Notes: generated by a model not told the origin, from the sequence alone. A stretch of DNA of 19,274 nt from Byssochlamys sp. IMV 00236 (GCA_001931875.2 MSJH02000502.1:1-19274), one strand, 5' to 3'; shown: positions 1-11,067, counted from the stretch's first letter. Program-made: numbers and translations.

Positions 1-446
1 TTCTTCAACCGATTCTATGAGATAGTTATCATAGTTGAATATTGCCAATGCACAAGGAAGTCTGGTCAATATTTGATACAATGATGGCCCGTCTATTCTT
101 AAGGCACGCAGTGTAGAAGCAGATGGCTGCGGACAAAGCTTTCTGTAAAACTTCTTGTAGCCAGCATACAAAAGAGTATCATTCGCTAGAATGCAAAATG
201 GTAATTGATGAGCTATGATGAACCGTCCTTTTTTCTTTGGAATATACGCTTCAAAGCATTTAAAATCAACAGGCAAGGATATGCTTCTTTTTCTTTAACG
301 TCAGAACATTCCTTTTTCAGGTCGTCGATACTGAATGCATCTTTTATGTCATTGAGAAGTAGGCTTTTCAGAACAGATTTTAAGCAGCATAGTCTCCTTC
401 TTGTTAAGTCTGTGGTGTTGCCTGTGATTAACTCTTCTTCATCCAC
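1..446 (-). CDS. Unidentified gene, partial, running off the left edge
   Basis: Two overlapping open frames on the minus strand look coding. The upstream one (446 to 213) is rich in Leu, Lys and Asp. The downstream one is open from about 292 to position 1 and includes the stretches FEAYIPKKKGRFIIAHQLPF and LRALRIDGPSLYQIL. The two frames differ, so an intron or a frameshift near 290-330 must join them. A branch-like CTGAC followed by AAAG ends at 293 and would fit an acceptor, but I found no donor that gives the right phase. The gene points away from the clathrin gene and shares its upstream region. The alternation of an FIIAHQLPF-like strand with a later L-x-G-x-x-L block faintly recalls CENP-N/Chl4 kinetochore proteins, but this is only a weak guess. 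The start codon is not resolved and the C-terminus lies outside the window. Confidence 0.5.
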
Positions 447-729
447 TATTTATTGTCAACAGTAACTCAAGATATCGGAGTTTGACCATTGTGAATGTGT
501 CGTCATGTCGCTGGTGACTTTGGCGGTAAGTCATTTAGAGGAACTTGAATAAAACGATAATAAACTTCATTATTACTTGTGGCCCTCTCTTTTTCTTTTT
601 TTTTTCTATCTTCTTCTACCTTTTCTTCTCTTGTTTTGTTACCCTTTTGTTGTTTAGTCAAGTAAGCAAACGAAAAAAGGAACAAAGTAGGCGTGATTAT
701 AACATATTTATATAGCAAAATATATCAAG
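447..729. promoter_or_regulatory. Shared upstream region between divergent genes
   Basis: This roughly 280-bp gap separates the minus-strand gene at the left edge from the clathrin gene. It contains a long pyrimidine tract on the plus strand (about 580-634) followed by an AT-rich stretch up to the clathrin ATG. Pyrimidine-rich leaders of this kind also precede the genes at 6543 and 17449, so it probably marks a core promoter or 5' leader. No specific transcription factor site is recognised. Open frames here are low-complexity. Confidence 0.45.
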
Positions 730-3700
730 ATGAGTGAATCACTGCCTATTAAATTCACAGAACAAGCACAAGTAAGTCGAATTACTACATTTTATCATCA
801 TGTGTATTTACTTTAACATTACTCTTAGCTGCAAGCACTTGGCGTGAATGCAGCCGCCATTGGCTTCACTACTTTAACCATGGAGTCAGAACGATTCATC
901 TGTGTGAAAGAAGTCGTCAATGGCCAAAGCCAAGTTGTCATTATTGACTTAACTACGAATGAAGTAAACCGTCGTCCTATCTCAGCTGATTCAGTCATTA
1001 TGCACCCTAAAGTGAAAGTGATGGCTCTTAAAGGTACAAGAATGAACAAAAAAAGGATATATTGAAATCACTATCTTACACCTTGATAATATAATAGCTC
1101 AAAGACAAATCCAAGTGTTTAACCTTGAATTAAAATCCAAGCTTAAATCTTATGCATTAAACGAAGACATCGTATTTTGGAAATGGTTGGATGCAAAGAC
1201 AATCGGTATCGTCACTGAGCTCAACGTCTATCGCTGGTCTATTGATGGAGACTCTATTCCAACTAAGATCTTTGACAGACATGCTAGCTTATCTGGATGC
1301 CAAATCATCAATCTTCGCGCTTCTTCCGACGAGAAATGGTATGTCCTTGTCGGTATTTCTCAAAGAGACAACCGAGTCGTTGGCTCTATGCAGCTTTACT
1401 CCAAAGAGCGTGGTGTCAGTCAACCTATTGAAGGTCATGCTGCGGCCTTTGCTGAGCTTCATTTACCAGAAGCTGTTAAGCCTATCAAGCTCTTTACCTT
1501 TGCCGTTCGTTCCTTTAATGGTGTTGCCAAGGTAAAACGAAAATACGATTGAAAGATAAGTGACTTACTCGTCTATAAAAGCTGCAAATCATCGAAGTTG
1601 ATCATCAAGAAGGCAATCCTCCTTTCCAGAAGAAAGCAGTTGAAGTTTACTTCCCTCCAGAAGCACAAAATGATTTCCCAGTTGGCATGCAAATCAGTCA
1701 TAAATATGGCATCATCTTTTTGGTTACAAAATTAGGATACATCCATCTTTATGATCTTGAATCTGGTACTTGCATCTTTATGAACAGAATCAGCAGTGAA
1801 ACTATCTTTGTTTCTGCTGAGCACGGGCCTTCATCTGGTATCATTACTGTCAACAAGAAGGGCCAGGTAAATCATTGTTAATTTATCTTATATTCTTTCT
1901 AATCTTTTTCTTTTTTAGGTTCTTACTGTGTCTGTAGATGAAAACAGCATCGTTCCATATATTCTCAACAATTTGAACAATACTGAATTAGCCTTTAAGT
2001 TGGCTTCACGTGGTGGATTCCCCGGTGCTGACGATTTATATGTTGCTCGTTTCAACCAACTATTTGCCACTGGAAACTTTGGTGAAGCAGCCAAAATTGC
2101 AGCCACTTCTCCTAGAGTAATGTCTATCCTCTTTTCCGCTTTTCCTTACTAATGTTTTCTTTATAAAGGGTATTCTTCGTACTACAGAAACCATTGAGAA
2201 GTTTAGACAAATTCCAGCTCAGCCCAACCAACTTTCACCTATTTTGCAGTACTTTGGCACTTTACTCGAAAAGGGCACTCTCAACAAATATGAATCACTT
2301 GAACTTGCCAAGCCAATCCTCACTCAGAATAGGAAACCTCTTTTGGAAAAGTGGTTAAAGGAAGACAAGTTGCAATGTAGTGAGGAATTAGGTGACTTTG
2401 TCAAGCAGTATGATACACTCTTGGCTTTGTCTGTTTATTTGCGTGCTGAAGTTCCTGGTAAAGTTGTGCTTTGTATGGCAGAAAACCGTCAATATGACAA
2501 GATCTTGGCCTATGCAAAAACAGTTGGATATACACCTGACTATGCTTCATTGCTTTACAACATTGCTCGTACTGAGCCCGAGAAGGCAGCTGAATTTGCT
2601 ACCGCTCTTGTTAATGACGAAAATGGACCCTTAATTGACCCTTCCAAGGTTGTTGATGTATTCCAGTCACAAAATATGATTCAACAGGCAACATCCTTCT
2701 TGTTAGATTACTTGAAGCCCAACAGAGAAGAGGATGCAGCTCTTCAAACTCGTGTGCTCGAAATGAATTTGATTCATGCACCTCAAGTTGCTGATGCTAT
2801 CTTGGGTACAAACATGCTTACTCACTATGATCGCGTAGTCATCGGTAACCTCTGTGAGAAAGCTGGACTATATCAACGTGTAAGTTATAAAATGAAATGA
2901 TAACGATATGTTTATTCATTTCTCTTTCTATAGGCTCTCGAACACTACACTGATATCCATGACATCAAGCGTATCATTCCTTATACTCATGTGATGAATG
3001 CTGAATGGTTAGTCAACTACTTTGGTAACCTGTCAGTCGATCAAACCCTAGACTGTCTGAAAGAGATGCTGACCAACAACCTTCGTCAAAACTTACAAAT
3101 TGTTGTCCAGGTTGCTATTAAATACTCTGAACTGCTTCAACCTCACAATTTGATCGACATCTTTGAAGCTTTCAAGAGCAACGATGGCCTTTACTATTAC
3201 CTTGGCTCCATCGTCAACGTCAGTCAAGACCCTCTTGTTCATTACAAGTATATTGTTGCTGCATGCCGCACAGGAAATATTCGTGAAGCCGAACGCATCT
3301 GTCGTGAAAGCAACTATTATGATCCCGAAAAGGTCAAGAACTTCTTGAAGGAAGCCAAGCTGAGTGATCAGCTTCCTCTCATCATTGTCTGTGATCGATT
3401 CAACTTTATTCACGATCTCGTTCTCTATCTTTATCACAACAACTTACAGAACTTTATTGAAACCTATGTTCAACGCGTCAACCCATCACGTACACCTGAA
3501 GTTATTGGCGGCTTGCTTGATGTTGGATGTGATGAGGATGTGATCAAGAACTTACTTCTTTCTGTGCAAGGTGATCTTCCTGTTGACAAGCTCTGTGAGG
3601 AAGTCGAACAACGAAACCGCTTGAAGTTGCTCTTGCCTTGGTTGAACTTGCGTGTCACTGCTGGCAGCACTGATCCTGAAGTTTACAATGCATTAGCAAA

Positions 3701-6202
3701 GATCTATATTGACACCAATAACAACCCCGAACCTTTCCTCAAGGAGAACGAGTTCTATAATCCTCGTGTGATCGGAAAGTACTGTGAAAAGAGAGATCCT
3801 TATTTGGCATATATCTGTTACGAAAAGGGACAATGTGACTATGAACTCATTCATATCACGACTGAAAACTCAATGTTCAAGCATCAAGCTCGTTACCTTG
3901 TTCACCGCCGTGACCAAGCACTCTGGGGCTCTGTTCTTGTTGAAACCAACGAACACCGTCGCGAATTGATAGACCAAATCGTTGCTACTGCCCTTCCTGA
4001 GTGTACAGACCCTGATGATGTTTCCAGCACGGTCAAGGCCTTTATGAGTGCTGATTTGCCTAATGAGCTTATTGAACTTTTGGAAAAGATTGTCTTGGAA
4101 GGCAGCGCCTTCAATGACAACAAGACGCTTCAAAACTTGCTTATCTTCACTGCAGTCAAGGCCGATCCTTCTCGTGTTTCCGAGTATATTAGCAGACTTG
4201 ACAATTTTGATGCCTCTGATGTTGCTGAAGTCTGTATTGGTGAAGGTTTATATGAAGAAGCCTTTGCTATTTACAAGAAATACAAGGTGGATGCCAACGC
4301 TGTTGATGTGCTGATTGAAAAGATTGGTGATCTTGATCGTGCTTTTGAATTTGCCGAACGTTCAGATAAGCCTGATGTCTGGAGCAAGCTTGCCAAGGCC
4401 CAATTAGACCAAATGCATGTCAAGGATGCCATCGATGCTTATATTCGTGCCAACGACACCTCCAATTATATGGAAGTCACCCGTTGTGCTGCTATGGACA
4501 ACAAGTACGAAGACCTTGTTCGTTACTTGCAGTTGGCCCGCAAGCAATCGCGTGAACCTTTTATTGAAACCGAGTTACTGTTTGCTTTTGCCAAGACTGA
4601 TCGTTTAATTGACCTTGAAGACTTTTTGGCTTCCCCCAACATTGCTCAAATCCAAGAAGTCGGTGATCGCTGTTTCCGATCAGGCATGTTTGAGGCTGCC
4701 AAGATCTTGTACTCTAGCATCTCCAACCATGCTAGTTTGGCACAAACCTTGGTTCACTTGAAGGATTACCAAGGTGCTGTTGACTGTGCTCGTAAAGCAA
4801 ACTCAACCAAGGTATGGAAGGAAGTGAACGCTGAATGTATCAAGCAACGAGAATTCCGTTTGGCACAAATCTGTGGTTTGCACATTGTTGTTCATGCTGA
4901 AGAATTGGATGAACTTGTTAAGACATATGAAAAGAACGGTTACTTTGAAGAAATCATCAAATTGTTAGAAGCTGGTCTTGGTTTAGAAAGAGCTCACATG
5001 GGCATGTTCACTGAACTCGCCATTTTGTATTCTAAATACCAACCTGATATGCTGATGGAACACCTCAAGCTTTATGTCTCTCGTATCAATACACCCAAGG
5101 TGATCCGTGCTTGTTCCGATGCTCACTTGTGGCGTGAACTCGTGTTCTTGTATGTCCATTATGATGAATTTGATAATGCAGTAACAGCCATGATGGAACA
5201 TTCTGTTGATGCTTGGGAACACAGTGCATTCAAGGAAATCATTGTCAAGGTGTCTAACCTCGAACTGTACTACAAGGCACTCAAGTTTTATCTTGCTGAA
5301 CATCCCTTGTTATTGAATGACTTACTCTCTGTGCTTGTTCCTCGTATCAAGCATACCCGCGTGGTTCAAATGTTTGAGAAATCTGACAACATCCCACTCA
5401 TCAAGCAATATTTAATTTCGGTTCAAGATACCAACAACAGAGAAGTCAACACAGCATTGAACGAGTTATATATTGAAGAAGAGGACTTTGATGCATTACG
5501 TGATAGTATTGATCGTCATGACAACATTGATACAGTTGACCTTGCCAAGCGCTTGGAGAAACACGAGCTATTAGAGTTCCGTCGCATTGCTGCACACCTT
5601 TACAAGAGAAATAGAAGATGGAGACAATCCATTGCACTTTCTAAAGAGGACAGATTATTCAAGGATGCTATGGAAACTGCTGCTGAATCCAAGGATCGTG
5701 AAGTAGCTGAAGAGCTATTACAATACTTTATTGAAGTTGGCAAGCGAGAGTGCTTTGCTGCTATGCTTTACACATGTTATGATTTGATGAGACCTGATTT
5801 TGTTATGGAGTTATCATGGAGACATGGATTAACTGACTTTGCTATGCCATACATGATTAACATTATGAAGGAACAATTTACAAAGGTAACAGAATACAAG
5901 AGAATGAAAAAGAAAAGAAAGAAATTAAACCATATCAATTAGATTTCTACACTTGATAAAGAAGTAAATGAATTAAAAGAAAAGGTTGCTAAACAAGAAA
6001 GTAGTAATGAAAACAGTAAGTAGATGCATTTCATAAAATAATGATTATGACTAATATATCAATAGCTCCAGCACCACCTGTTGGTATGGGCGGTTTGGGT
6101 AACCCATTGATGTTGACAGCAGGTAACATGATGCCTCAACAATCACCTATGATGACAGGCACACCTTTTACTTCTTCACCTAATCCACAGCAATTCTTTT
6201 AA
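730..6202 (+). CDS. CHC1: Clathrin heavy chain, nine exons, complete
   Basis: This is the heavy chain of clathrin, which trimerises into triskelia and coats vesicles at the plasma membrane, trans-Golgi and endosomes. Exons by reading-frame continuity: 730-771, 829-1033, 1098-1531, 1582-1866, 1919-2116, 2169-2879, 2934-5885, 5943-6015 and 6066-6202. The introns are 50-64 nt with GT..AG ends. The product is 1,678 aa, against about 1,675 in animals. It starts [14 protein letters not shown], then has the N-terminal beta-propeller (to about residue 330), the linker, and the long alpha-helical clathrin repeats, most of them in the 2.95-kb exon 7. The C-terminal tail is rich in Pro, Met and Gln and carries PLMLT at 1647-1651, matching the known QLMLT motif that recruits Hsc70 for uncoating. 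The two small 3' exons are easily missed because the exon 7 frame reads into intron 7 and stops at 5942. Identification is very secure. Confidence 0.97.
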
Positions 6203-6228
6203 AATGCGTTTGTAAAAAAAAAAAAATG

Positions 6229-6234
6229 AATAAA
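6229..6234 (+). terminator. Polyadenylation signal AATAAA of the clathrin gene
   Basis: A canonical AATAAA lies 27 bases after the clathrin stop codon, just beyond an A-rich run. It is a plausible 3'-end signal for that transcript. The call rests on position and motif only. Confidence 0.55.
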
Positions 6235-6542
6235 CAATACATCCCCTTTCTAGTAATTAATTGTTTTCTTTTTTTTCACTGCGATATATTCACTTTATTA
6301 TTTTATGGGTCTATGTAAGTAGATAAATGAAACCACAGCTACATAAATGATGAATGGACAAGATGATGCAATAATATACGACTGTTTTTTTTTTTTTTTT
6401 TTTTTTATATATATATTTTATATTTACTCGTGCATTGGCGGTGTGCGACTTTTGAGAGAAAGTGGACATATTTTGAAGTAATCTCAGCAAGTTTCTTTTT
6501 TCTTTCTTTTTCTTTTCTTCTTTATAAATTCATTGTGTTCTT
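6235..6542 (+). promoter_or_regulatory. Intergenic region and probable leader of the 6543 gene, with a T22 tract
   Basis: No gene is seen here. A run of 22 T (6385-6406) leads into an AT alternation. A second pyrimidine tract (about 6491-6520) lies 20-50 bases before the ATG at 6543, the same arrangement as in front of other genes in the window, so the promoter of the 6543 gene is probably here. No specific binding site is recognised. Confidence 0.4.
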
Positions 6543-7133
6543 ATGATATCCTGTACAAATCATGGTTGTTTAAGAAAGATATTTGACTGTCGATCACTAC
6601 GATTCTATTCTTCTTTAAAAGATAACAAAAAGAACATAACTGAAAATACCAACCATAAAAAACCAGCAAGGAAGCCAGTACCAGATGTCATATCATTTAT
6701 GCCTGTCGTTAATATTCCAATGACAGAGTTAGCATTCAACGCATTCTATTCATTACATCGTCCATTACTTGGATTATCTATTCCAAGACCATTCATGGCT
6801 GGTAACATGGTTGGTCAGATCACAAAAGAAGAAGACAATCCTGAAGAAGCATTAATGAATTACATGGCTACTCTAAAACCATTTCATCCACCTCCTTCAC
6901 CTCAACATGATGCAAGTATAGAGAATAAGACAACGACGACATTAACTGTAGAAATCGATCCCTCTTATTTCTTTAATCACAACATTTATCATGAAGAAAT
7001 GACGGATTATTTAACGGCTATACAAAAGGAATTGGATATACTTCATCATCGAGAGTCAACGACAAGAAGGATACCTAAACGAAAGAGACTAAGGAAACGC
7101 TCTACCTTTCGTGAATTTTTTGAAAAGAACTAA
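6543..7133 (+). CDS. Probable mitochondrial protein, possibly Pet20-domain
   Basis: This intronless gene encodes 196 aa. Residues 1-24 (MISCTNHGCLRKIFDCRSLR and on) are basic, lack acidic residues apart from one Asp, and end in FYSS, as expected for a mitochondrial presequence. The best conserved-looking block is residues 52-77, with FMPVVNIPMTELAF followed by NAFYSLHRPLLGL. This loosely matches the pattern of fungal Pet20/Sue1-type mitochondrial proteins (a Pro-rich strand, then a short helix ending in a Y-x-P-L-like turn), recalled from memory. The middle is low-complexity with a PPPSP stretch. The C-terminus is very basic (RRIPKRKRLRKRSTFR), which could bind RNA or membranes, so a small mitoribosome-associated protein is an alternative. 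The gene follows clathrin head-to-tail and is convergent with the hydrolase gene. Coding status is likely; function is uncertain. Confidence 0.7.
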   Translation: MISCTNHGCLRKIFDCRSLRFYSSLKDNKKNITENTNHKKPARKPVPDVISFMPVVNIPMTELAFNAFYSLHRPLLGLSIPRPFMAGNMVGQITKEEDNPEEALMNYMATLKPFHPPPSPQHDASIENKTTTTLTVEIDPSYFFNHNIYHEEMTDYLTAIQKELDILHHRESTTRRIPKRKRLRKRSTFREFFEKN

Positions 7134-7138
7134 ATAAA
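7133..7138 (+). terminator. Possible AATAAA polyadenylation signal for the 6543 gene
   Basis: AATAAA begins on the last base of the stop codon of the preceding gene. This is close for a functional signal. Further AT-rich candidates such as an ACAATAAAA near 7231 could serve instead. Confidence 0.3.
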
Positions 7139-7645
7139 AATAAAATCATACGATTTAATAATATATAGTTTATCAATAATCAATCCGAGAATTATACATG
7201 TTTATTATTAACATTGTAAGAAAATAAGGACAATAAAAGGGTACAAGTACCAATTATCAAAGGCTCATCACTTTCAATGCTTGGTGTTATTTGATTCCTT
7301 GGAGGGATGACATTATTGAATATAATTTACTTGTTGTACAAGTCATAAAAACCTGTCATTATAGTTTAAAATTGGATCTCAAAGAAGATAGTAAGTAGAA
7401 CAGTACTATTAGGACAATATACTTTATTAAAAGCTTCCAATGATCATCATTTTATGGTATGTAGAATCATATTCCTCAGGTTAGTCAATGAGCTACTGTT
7501 ATTATCAAACATCAAGATCATCAGCTTACTTTTGTAGCTTGCAAAATGCTTTTGAAAGTAAAATGTAGAATTAAAAATAAAAAAGACAGCTCTTTATTAT
7601 AAGATAAAGTGAGGATGAAAAAGAGTCGACGCTAATCGGTTCTTC
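7139..7645. other. Convergent intergenic region without a visible gene
   Basis: About 500 bp between the 3' ends of two convergent genes. It is AT-rich, with no coding-like frame, repeat or structured RNA that I can support. It presumably holds the two 3' untranslated regions. Confidence 0.6.
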
Positions 7646-8706
7646 TCAAGAGGAATCGTCTGTTTTACAAAGTGCAATGGCACTATAGTTTTGCTGAGTT
7701 GGGTCTCTTGCAATATATTGCTTCATGATCTTGACCGAGCTCTATAGATGCACAAGTTAGAGTATATACACGCACACCATAAAGCTTTGTGTCATTTTTA
7801 CCTCAACCAAGTCATTTGATTTACCATGATTAATGGGAAACAATTTCCTACCATCTAGCTCATACAAGTGGTTATCCACTTCAATAAAGCAGATGAAGTG
7901 TAAATCTACATCTGTTTCTCTATCAGGTGCCTATTTTGTACAAGGTATTAAAAACAAGTATGAAATTGGCCATATAAAACCGTTACCTCAGTCTGTCCTG
8001 TAGCAGCAGCGTCACCGTGGACTTGAGCTAATGCTTTGGAATTCTCCAGTAGCTCAGCACGCTCCTCGATAGACATATTCTTTGCTTCTTGGATGATATC
8101 ATGGAATAAACCAGGTCCTACCATACATACAGATGACATTACAATTCGTTTACCGATAGCTACTGATATGATTCTTACCAACAAGTTCATCATCATTACT
8201 GGCAATTGAATGCAAGATAGCGATCATACCGCATGCATTTTGAATAGTTTGTTTAAAAAATATAACATCGGGACTAATCGCCTGTTCACATTTTATCAAA
8301 TGAGCTTCTTCTTCTTCCTTGAACTTTTCATAAGCTTCAGTAATAGGGAATAAAAAGATCATTGCTTCAACAGGTCGTGGTATCATCGCTAATAATTCGG
8401 GATCGAATCCTGCAAGGAAATAAATAAGATGAATAGATGCCTAGTTGTATAACTATTACCGTAAACATCTACATAATTCCATCTTGGGTCAACTCCATTC
8501 TTATGAATGATCTAAAGTAGAAATTAGATGTTATGGTCATGACGCGTACATGCATATATAAATATTCAATTGTGAACCTTATTCCATATCTATAAGAAGT
8601 ATACATAAGTTGGCTATTTTGTGTCAAATTAAAGGCTTACTTCAGGATTAGCTTCAAGTGGAACCCATTTTTGTTCAATTCTTTTTTCTTGGCTTTCTTC
8701 GTCCAT
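7646..8706 (-). CDS. UCHL3: Ubiquitin C-terminal hydrolase, UCH-L3/Yuh1 family, complete
   Basis: This cysteine protease removes small adducts from the C-terminus of ubiquitin (and Nedd8/Rub1 in this family), regenerating free ubiquitin in the cytosol. Six exons on the minus strand: 8641-8706, 8460-8511, 8179-8409, 7987-8117, 7802-7930 and 7646-7741. All junctions are GT..AG and in phase, giving 234 aa against about 230 in human UCH-L3. The start gives [20 protein letters not shown], matching the family's WLPLEANPE opening. The catalytic set is complete: oxyanion Gln93 and nucleophile Cys99 in QTIQNACG, His171 in DLHFI and Asp186 in YELDGRK. The crossover loop, with its [10 protein letters not shown] helix, lies between Cys and His and is split by intron 4. 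A pyrimidine-rich leader precedes the ATG. The start is supported by the in-frame W-x-P-L-E-A-N block 13 residues later. Very secure. Confidence 0.96.
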
Positions 8707-8917
8707 TTATCTGAAATAAAAGAGAAAAGAAAGAAAAGAAGAAAAAAATGGAATTATGTAGAAACACGCTTTAGACTCTTTCCCGAAAATTAGAGACGCA
8801 ACCCCGCCAGCACTGAAGTAATACCATTGACAGATTTAGAAGTCGCATGAAAAACACTGTCTGGTCTTTTTTAAACTATGAGAAACTTTTTTTTTTTTTT
8901 TCTTGTTTCTTGTTTTC

Positions 8918-9085
8918 TCAACGTAAGGATGTGTCTATTACTGCGCATATACTTCAGTCACACTGGTCGCCTTTGTTACCATCGAATAAGAAACACGAAT
9001 CTATATCGAAATCCGTAACACCGAATACGTTGAGTTCTTGTTTCATAGTTAAATTGTCAAAATTAACGTTTTCGGCACTGCGCAG
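8918..9085 (-). pseudogene. Short coding relic, unidentified, with internal stop
   Basis: On the minus strand a frame opens after a TAA at 9086-9088. It reads about 43 coding-like residues, including TMKQELNVFGVTDFDIDSCF, reaches TGA at 8954-8956, then continues with SICAVIDTSLR before a second stop at 8918-8920. Composition (Asp, Phe and Cys mixed with hydrophobics, no low complexity) differs from the surrounding AT-rich filler. I do not recognise the family. It may be a fragment of a transposon or of a species-specific repeated gene. An exon of a spliced gene is possible but less likely given the two stops. Confidence 0.35.
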
Positions 9086-9337
9086 TTACCTATCAAGTTA
9101 AGTTGTAAATTTTGCTACTTTAATAATGAAGTCTATCAAAAAGAGTTCCAAAGACAATGTCCTATATCCAAGGTAATCATTGCCTTTAATATAAGTCACG
9201 AAAGATGCAAAGGTCACTGTCAATATTCCCTGAGATTCTTATATCAATTCACAAGCTTCTTCTGTCACATTAAATGAGGAATGAGGAGGGGGGTTTAAGT
9301 CGGCAACTTTCTTTCCAAAAAAAAAAAAAAAAATTAA

Positions 9338-9523
9338 ACTGTTCAATACAAAGTTCTTGATTCCTTCAGTCGTACTGTAGATGCCCTACAGTGTCAGATC
9401 ACCGAGTTACAGTTCCAGTTAATTGATCACAACGATCTTCAGGTTAAAATTTCCAGATTGTAAAAGGAACTTGCAACTAGAGATCAGCTTATTACCACAT
9501 CCTATAGTAAAGAAAATAATTAA
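9338..9523 (+). pseudogene. Short coding relic with coiled-coil character
   Basis: This plus-strand frame reads through FSRTVDALQCQITELQFQL, is interrupted by TAA at 9461-9463, and continues with KELATRDQLITT to TAA at 9521. The spacing of Leu, Val and Ile with Gln, Glu and Asp is that of a short coiled coil. Such segments are common near the start of retroelement ORF1/Gag-like proteins, but no family can be named. It follows an A-run at 9317-9333. With one internal stop and no start codon it is most simply a decayed fragment. Confidence 0.35.
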
Positions 9524-10440
9524 CAAGAACCCCCGCACCTGACAAGAACAATACAATTCCCTCGTCCATCGATAGTATGTAGGCTGATCTTAAAGTCACC
9601 CTTCTATTATGTTTGAAGATAAAAGCGCGTACATATATATATATATATATATATAAACAGCAGGCTCACCTCTTCTTCCTGCATTCATCAAATCAGTAAT
9701 TCAAATATATTAACCTGTCCGCAAGCGCTCTCATATCCACAAGTGAAATATACGGTTGTCTTCGACGCATGTTTAGATAACAATCACATATTGGACAATC
9801 ACTTTCCAACCCGAAATGTCATTGCAATGTTAGCTCGCGTGGACTTTGTTGAAAACCTTATTCAATTTCAATGCTGTAGTATCACATCACTTTCCAGTTT
9901 CGACCCTTGGAGCCAAAGCGCCTCTGCAGCCCTGCCTTTGACTATCATAAAACAAAAAGCTAGGGAAATCCACAGCAAATGCACAGTCCGCTTCATCAAA
10001 CTTATCTAAACTCCCTTTCGCTTTGCAGTTGCTATAGCTCGGTCTGCCGAAACGTGTAATCTCTTGAAAGCATATCCAATCCACAACGGATAATACAGAA
10101 ATAAGAAAAGAGCCGTTAACAGCTAGCCATTTGTTACAAGTAGCTTCATTTACACATTAAAAGGGTCGTTTCGTTTCTAACAGATATTAAGAAACATGAG
10201 AGTACACAGAACTAAAACCAAAAGTCAAATTGATAAGAAAGCGCGTAGTAGAAATTAAAAAGAATACAAAACAAGGGTGCTGAAAAGGACCTTTTTTTTT
10301 TTTTTTTTTTTTCTAGAGTCAAACGTATAAACTTGGAAGTAGTTATTTTATTAAGATTAAAGAACAAAAAGTCAGCGCAGGAGTAACAAAATGAAGTTTT
10401 TATTAGAGTAAGCAATAGTTTGATTTCCAGAGAGAGAGCT
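9524..10440. other. Gene-poor stretch with an AT microsatellite and T21 tract
   Basis: No gene can be supported. A perfect (AT)n run occupies about 9633-9654 and a 21-T run 10292-10312. Open frames on both strands between 9743 and 10156 overlap each other. The minus one (stop at 9887, open for 90 codons back to 10156) includes FDEADCAFAVDFPSFLFYDS and looks more coding-like than its partner, but has no recognisable family. Confidence 0.4.
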
Positions 10441-10446
10441 TCGAAT

Positions 10447-10510
10447 AAGTAGAGATTTTTGTTTTGATAGCAAAGTTAAGAGAGCAAGTAGAGACTTTTG
10501 TTTTGATAGC
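10447..10510 (+). repeat. Imperfect 39-bp tandem duplication
   Basis: The motif AAGTAGAGATTTTTGTTTTG plus ATAGC occurs at 10447 and again at 10486 with a single base change (T to C). Both copies are followed by similar A/G-rich sequence. It is a local tandem duplication with no coding frame. Confidence 0.7.
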
Positions 10511-11067
10511 CAAGCAGAGAGATTTTTTCTTCTTTTTTCTTTCCATAAGTCCAGAAGGCCACATTATCACTAGCTTTCAAACCCAAGATGACTAGAACCA
10601 TAGACTGCATGCCAGAAGACTACAAGGTATAAACCCTCCATGAAAAAAAGTACTCAAGTCTCATATCTCAAAAAGTCAATCTCAAAACCATACCACGGTA
10701 AATTCAACGAAAGAGGTGCTTCAACGTACAAAGAGTGCACTTCTAAGTACCTAGGACGAAGCGTTTTGGAAGGGGTGATGACCGTGGAGACATCGGAATA
10801 TTGAACCTTTGGAGCATCGCAACCGCCGAGCTCAGCAGTAGGGGGGAGGAAGGGTTTACGGGCCGTTCGTCAGCTGTAGAAGCAGAGCCATAACAATAGG
10901 AGCATCTCGGAATGATCCAGCGTAGAGAAGCAGCGACCTGTAGCAGAGCTTGATAGAGTTTGGCAGATAGTGGCAAAGTAGATTGGATACGTTGTTACTC
11001 CAGAGCAGTATTCATTAGCAGCAAGCATTGATAGACATGGGCAAAATTCTTTAGGGGCTTTTCGATG

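Noticed and set aside
503..718. Minus-strand open frame of 71 codons upstream of clathrin
   Set aside because: Mostly Lys/Glu/Arg from the complement of a pyrimidine tract; it fits a promoter leader and not a gene.
3093..5637. Several 60-114 codon open frames antisense or out of frame within the clathrin gene
   Set aside because: They are overlaps of a long, clearly conserved coding exon and show no family features of their own.
5886..5942. Clathrin C-terminus ending at the stop at 5942
   Set aside because: The tail is intron-encoded; the downstream exons restore a proper clathrin C-terminus with the PLMLT motif.
8395..8410. tRNA T-loop-like GGATTCGATCCC on the minus strand
   Set aside because: It lies inside a conserved exon of the ubiquitin hydrolase and no cloverleaf surrounds it.
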